Source: Tieghemiomyces parasiticus
Taxonomy: Eukaryota > Kickxellomycota > Dimargaritomycetes > Dimargaritales > Dimargaritaceae
Length of the DNA stretch: 10,601 bases
Direction of reading: 5' to 3'
Assembly: GCA_027575765.1 (NCBI GenBank)
Contig: JANBPT010001330.1
Location: 1-10,601, forward strand
Part shown: positions 8,401 to 10,601 of the stretch, in pieces
How positions within the stretch are numbered: position 1 is the stretch's first letter
Layout: the number at the start of each line of letters is the position of its first letter
The notes under the pieces: generated by a model
The model's input: only the letters and a program-made list of their open reading frames with translations
The model's database searches: none
What the model was told of the DNA's origin: nothing
Made by a program: the position numbers and the translations under genes

Positions 8401-9001
8401 CGCCCTACGCGCCCAGATGGACCGGGTCAAGCGGGCCTACGCCGTCCCGTCGACCTCCGCCTTCGGCCCAGCGACGGCGGAGAATCATCGTAGCCGTAGT
8501 CGCGCTCCGTCGTACAGCACACCACCCCCGCATGCCTCGTTCCAGGTTAGCGGGACCGGTGGCCTCAACCGTGGTACACAGCCCACCACGGCGGCCTACG
8601 TCATGTCCCCCCCGCCCCGCGCCGGCGCGGGGGGGTTCTTCACGGCCACCACATCCGACCTCGTGAGCCGTTTAGCGCACGACCCTTCGTCGATCACCTC
8701 TCAGCTGGCGAGTGATGTAGGCCACGATCCAAACGAGGCGGACGCCCCGTCGTTCCTGGCGGCTTATGCCCGCGCCGTCTATAATCCAAACGCCTCCTCC
8801 TCGTCGTCGTCGTTGTTGGGCTACCACGCATCATCGACCATTGACCCGTCGGTCCTGGGCAGTGGTCGTCGGGGGATCGCTCCGGAGGAGGTCCTAAACG
8901 GGGTTCAAAACGATTTGGAACGCGAGCAGAACCTCATCAAATCGGCCTGCGCTAAGGCGGAGGCACTGGAGCAGCGTGTGCGTTCGGTACTGACGGGATG
9001 A
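5405..9001 (+). CDS. NUP82: Nucleoporin Nup82 / Nup88 homologue
   Basis: An uninterrupted ATG-to-TGA frame of 1198 codons; the ATG has G at -3 and +4. Nup82/Nup88 is a cytoplasmic-face nuclear pore protein: an N-terminal beta-propeller followed by coiled coils that bind Nup159/Nup214 and Nsp1/Nup62, needed for mRNA export. Family signatures seen are: residues about 244-275 (VQWHPLS...HLMVLSSDGALRMFN, cf. Nup88 WYP...LTSDNVIRIYS); 362-375 (RNGDIYSLAPYLP, cf. yeast GDIFAFYPFLP); a GPYLLQPAPPEL block near 485-495; and about 732-738 (NTKPLP, cf. Nup88 CTKPLP). A helical region (about 875-1015) and a last helix (about 1166-1198) are the coiled coils. It is much longer than yeast Nup82 (713) or human Nup88 (741). 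The excess is low complexity: a Ser/Thr-rich N-terminus, acidic Asp/Glu/Ser segments near 130-165 and 605-630, and a Ser/Pro/Gly linker at about 1015-1160. No intron is needed. The family call is confident. Confidence 0.93.
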   Translation: MAGPHAWLMLLSCHPVFTENLPTAPPSSSASSQKDNTISPEPNAAALSRGRRSTQPSATASDSLEVSIQEITEQLAALRNPAWEADGYGRLTTRAVALRGHDLFVVVRGIQIRVVSLKRLKDIWLEAQTASRTTSSSDDGRSDNDDGGHLKNAAGSEEDADAKTRRLAAQVPYQILDANLPGFAIRTVRVNDDGRYMVVQGRYHVYVVGLPRPGSTGRGRSGRLACKSFAVGSDLYSPRFAAYVADVQWHPLSAGQNHLMVLSSDGALRMFNVMTSLDHPEQVQHFGPDEGHPAPRTGSGKASRAGSFFAFGSDLETHEAVAFCLGHRPGLPDVGEATHQSLSTAVSPRADRPAWAALTVYVLMRNGDIYSLAPYLPLDCVVPSSFLDDLSLSIRTLFETQSELTDVDSYGRYVSTAGATTPVSHPTQLLHTRQWLAKLQDTAVTISQRSRRRSHRQSAGNGGGDDDSLVRISWPGFPLAPRPIGPYLLQPAPPELSGDDAPVACDIHCLDLHPTTVVAVAYRHGQVDLLLQMQPLVPRWGSPAAASTTTFAVSAAAPAGAGDEAYLLGNRLPVLVAYESIDLGLDPPRPAIPAEAPKRSVRPGSVGNAAEDDDDRDNDEGSQSIGHGEDVILVSDPLYAGTFYCYHRQGAQAVDVEKWYALLSKVLLAEADRDQPGNPTVLESPTRPSGGPESHAGLADENPAAAASESKRQAEARHCIANRTLASEVTWVVNTKPLPTSTALPVVGLLVIEDAYLAYALGLLTLDGNFVGVELTIRYTPGVTDDQVTAGATTTKADGVEPSDPTRKALVATLGGPAGKDPKAGGETDYVPQLPLPAYTVPAEVMKLVNSPAPTFVGRAGSPSDTLAGQTPTEAAAKYMGDSVMRLRNHVATLVKAQVEMKEHIGLQLTEHDRQANILIRQTAELTDGLIPRHAASVARADELRVRQQDLHLRYDRLLRKLIELNQPVLTPEEREYLTELKRMEKLIRAGDGLDQSVTALRAQMDRVKRAYAVPSTSAFGPATAENHRSRSRAPSYSTPPPHASFQVSGTGGLNRGTQPTTAAYVMSPPPRAGAGGFFTATTSDLVSRLAHDPSSITSQLASDVGHDPNEADAPSFLAAYARAVYNPNASSSSSSLLGYHASSTIDPSVLGSGRRGIAPEEVLNGVQNDLEREQNLIKSACAKAEALEQRVRSVLTG
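8612..8635. repeat. GC palindrome inside the Nup82 coding region
   Basis: Positions 8615-8632 (CCCCGCGCCGGCGCGGGG) are a perfect 18-bp palindrome. It extends to 24 bp with one mismatched pair, and a C7 run lies on the left arm. It encodes part of the PPPRAGAGG linker between coiled coils. It is likely to form a very stable hairpin and to be prone to sequencing or replication errors. Confidence 0.7.
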
Positions 9002-9891
9002 GGAAAATGCCAACCTCCTTGGACCATTGTTGTTGTTGCTATCGTTTTGGCACGTAGACGCAGGTGTTCCTCTGGTCTCCATTGATGACGACAGGTCGAG
9101 CGAGTTCGACTTTGTCATTTTGCTACTTCTTTTGGCTATCCCCAGTATTCCTCCTCTTCCTCACTCACTCTCACTCTCTCCCTATCCCCCCCACTCTACG
9201 CCCTCTAAAAACCTGTATCCTATACCCGTTTCATTTAGTAAACTTAAGTGCCTTCCTTGCCCGACTCTATTCCCTAGTTCAGATCGAAAACAGCTGAACC
9301 CATTGAGTGGCAGGGAAGGGAGGAGGGAAGGCCCTGTAGCTGGCCGGCCCCAATTCATCACCTCCCCTCTCCGACCCATATCTCCCACCGGTGAGCGGTG
9401 ACTGGCAATTTCCAGAAAGATCTCTCAAGTCACAGTCAGCGGATCGGCAGGACCCATCCATGCGAAGACGTCACTCTCCCACACGCTCATTTCCCAAACA
9501 ATTTAGTAGCTCCACCCAGTTTTCCAGGCCAGTGCAGGATGCGCAGATTAGGAAAATAAGATGGACAGTCAAGAAAAGCGGCCTACTAGATGGCACAGGG
9601 GGGCATCGAATCAAAAAGGCCAAAAAGAAATACACCCCGACGATAAAACGGGCCGGTCGAGTTTAGTCGGACCGGCTTCCACCCAAGCCGGACACCGCAA
9701 CCGCCGCTGCTTAATGAAATCAGTATTAACCCCGTTGGGGGAGCGGGGGAGAATGGGTTCTGCAGTCGGTTGGGGTAGGTGTGAATGCGAGAAGCTTGGC
9801 AGCTAAGAAGGACAAGGCCCCCAAAATGGTGTAATACAACCATGCGTAGAGGAATGGGGCGCGGGCGAGAGAAGCAACAGCCAGGAGCGAC
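9002..9891. other. Convergent 3' intergenic region, no supported gene
   Basis: This lies between the Nup82 stop and the proposed end of the small minus-strand gene. It has a TTG trinucleotide run near 9026-9037 and CT-rich stretches at about 9147-9190, as expected of a 3' UTR or spacer. Open frames reach about 80-120 codons but start at GTG/TTG or have no recognisable composition. An ATG frame at 9561-9806 (81 codons, basic) cannot be excluded but has no support. No tRNA or other RNA motif was seen. Confidence 0.5.
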
Positions 9892-10354
9892 CTACGTTTC
9901 CCGTGTTGACACTCCTTTCGTTTGGCTTTTCTGGTGACCGGACCCCGCGCCCTGTATAAAACATATTTAGCAGGGCCACCATTGTTGCGCTTTTGCTGAT
10001 TTTCCGAGGGTCATCCGACCAAACACAAATCAGGTTTCTTCCATATAGCTAGGGATTGCTGCCAGAAAATTACAATTAACACCCGGCTAAGAAGGGTCCT
10101 TTACCTTCTGGCCCGCCGTGTACCACAAATTCTGCTTCGTTGGGGATTGCAGATAATATTCACTTTCCTGTATGTAGTGACGTAGTCCGAGTGTATTACT
10201 AGTAGCAAGCTTTATTGAATGTTCATGATGTGGTTGGGGTTGGGGACTGACATTTGGGCCCAGTGAGACACCGGGCATGGGGGGCGGGTGCGTGGTGTTG
10301 CCGACGACTGACCACCACGCCGATGCGCTCGAATATCTGACGCACACGATCCAT
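9892..10354 (-). CDS. Small unidentified protein, three exons (54 residues)
   Basis: Proposed exons are 10354-10313, 10167-10105 and 9951-9892, all joined in phase 0. The ATG has a good context (GAA before, G after) and a pyrimidine-rich leader. Exon 1 reads MDRVRQIFERIGVV with G/C-rich third positions. Exon 2 is ESEYYLQSPTKQNLWYTAGQK, bounded by acceptor TACATACAG and donor AAG/GTAAAG. Exon 3 is Gly/Ser/Lys-rich and ends in TAG, after a textbook acceptor (GCTAAAT branch, TTTTATACAG). The two introns are 145 and 153 nt, the same size as introns 2-4 of the dysbindin-like gene. The weak points are the donor of intron 1 (GTG/GTCAGT) and a possible further donor GTAGGT at 9895 that would replace the TAG by another exon. 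There is no signal peptide or membrane segment. I do not recognise the family; an amphipathic N-terminal helix is possible. Confidence 0.45.
9952..10104 (-). other. Intron 2 of the small unidentified gene
   Basis: Donor CAGAAG/GTAAAG at 10104; branch-like CTGCTAAAT and acceptor ATGTTTTATACAG ending at 9952; 153 nt. A competing acceptor TTTTCTGGCAG ends at 10059 but would give a 46-nt intron, much shorter than the others in the window. Confidence 0.5.
10168..10312 (-). other. Intron 1 of the small unidentified gene, with in-frame stop and AATAAA
   Basis: Donor GTG/GTCAGT at 10312 (weak); acceptor CACTACATACAG ending at 10168; 145 nt. If retained, the frame continues to TGA at 10225-10223 and is followed six bases later by AATAAA (10216-10211). 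Confidence 0.45.
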
Positions 10355-10601
10355 TTCGGGGAAAGAATAAGAAAAATAGTACATGTATCAATATTTTGAG
10401 GTACACTGGATTAGAAAGTCCGCTCGGAGGGCAAAAAGAAACGCGGCCGAAGTAATGTTAAAGGGCAGACATGTACTTCAAAAAAAAACACCAAAAGTAG
10501 GCCAGACTGGTGCGGGCGAGGGGGAGAGGAAATGAAGGGATGGGAATCAAAATGCAGGTGGTTATGTGTACATGCATGCGGAGATGGATAAACCAGTAAT
10601 T
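10355..10601 (-). promoter_or_regulatory. Upstream region of the small minus-strand gene
   Basis: Read on minus, this 247-bp stretch is pyrimidine-rich, with a T8 tract near 10488-10481, and shows no coding composition, consistent with a promoter and leader. A TCTAATCCAG string (about 10415-10406) looks like a branch site plus acceptor, so an upstream 5' UTR exon is possible. An upstream in-frame ATG eleven codons before the proposed start is also present (MYYFSYSFPE before MDRV). No TATA or CCAAT box is obvious. Confidence 0.35.

Noticed and set aside
9955..9961. TATAAAA on + resembling a promoter TATA box
   Set aside because: It is the complement of the TTTTATACAG acceptor of the small minus-strand gene, and no plus-strand coding region or recognisable snRNA follows.
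1..10601. CRISPR arrays, phage, transposon or bacterial operon features
   Set aside because: No direct-repeat arrays, transposase-like ORFs or terminal inverted repeats; the genes are eukaryotic and spliced.

Overview
The window looks like nuclear DNA of a compact-genome fungus, probably from an early-diverging (non-Dikarya) lineage. The evidence is as follows. The genes are eukaryotic families: an F-box/LRR protein, a dysbindin-like BLOC-1 subunit and a Nup82/Nup88 nucleoporin. Spliceosomal introns of about 140-275 nt carry GTRNGT donors and YAG acceptors. Coding regions are visibly richer in G/C at third positions than the spacers, and intergenic gaps are short. The lineage is inference; no rRNA, tRNA or mobile element was found to fix it.

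Layout from left to right. Positions 1-184: an open reading frame entering from the left edge on +, possibly the end of a neighbouring gene (weak). Positions 185-1127: no convincing gene, but a perfect 18-bp palindrome lies just beyond the F-box stop. Positions 1128-2558 (-): a single-exon F-box/leucine-rich-repeat protein. Positions 2559-3320: its upstream region, with a convincing minus-strand intron signature (possibly a 5' UTR intron) and CCAAT/TATA-like motifs. Positions 3321-5082 (-): a six-exon gene that no single ORF reveals. Its spliced product of about 261 residues reads as a dysbindin (DTNBP1) homologue. Positions 5083-5404: a divergent promoter with a CCAAT box. Positions 5405-9001 (+): a 1198-residue intronless Nup82/Nup88 nucleoporin. 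Positions 9002-9891: 3' flank without a supported gene. Positions 9892-10354 (-): a probable three-exon gene for a 54-residue protein I cannot identify. Positions 10355-10601: its upstream region.

The genes do not form a pathway. They are housekeeping-type functions: SCF ubiquitin-ligase substrate recognition, BLOC-1 endosomal sorting, and the cytoplasmic face of the nuclear pore with mRNA export. The dysbindin-like and Nup82 genes share a divergent promoter of about 320 bp. The most interesting points are the intron-split dysbindin homologue, since budding yeast BLOC-1 has no obvious dysbindin, and the tiny spliced gene at the right, whose first intron contains an in-frame stop closely followed by AATAAA.
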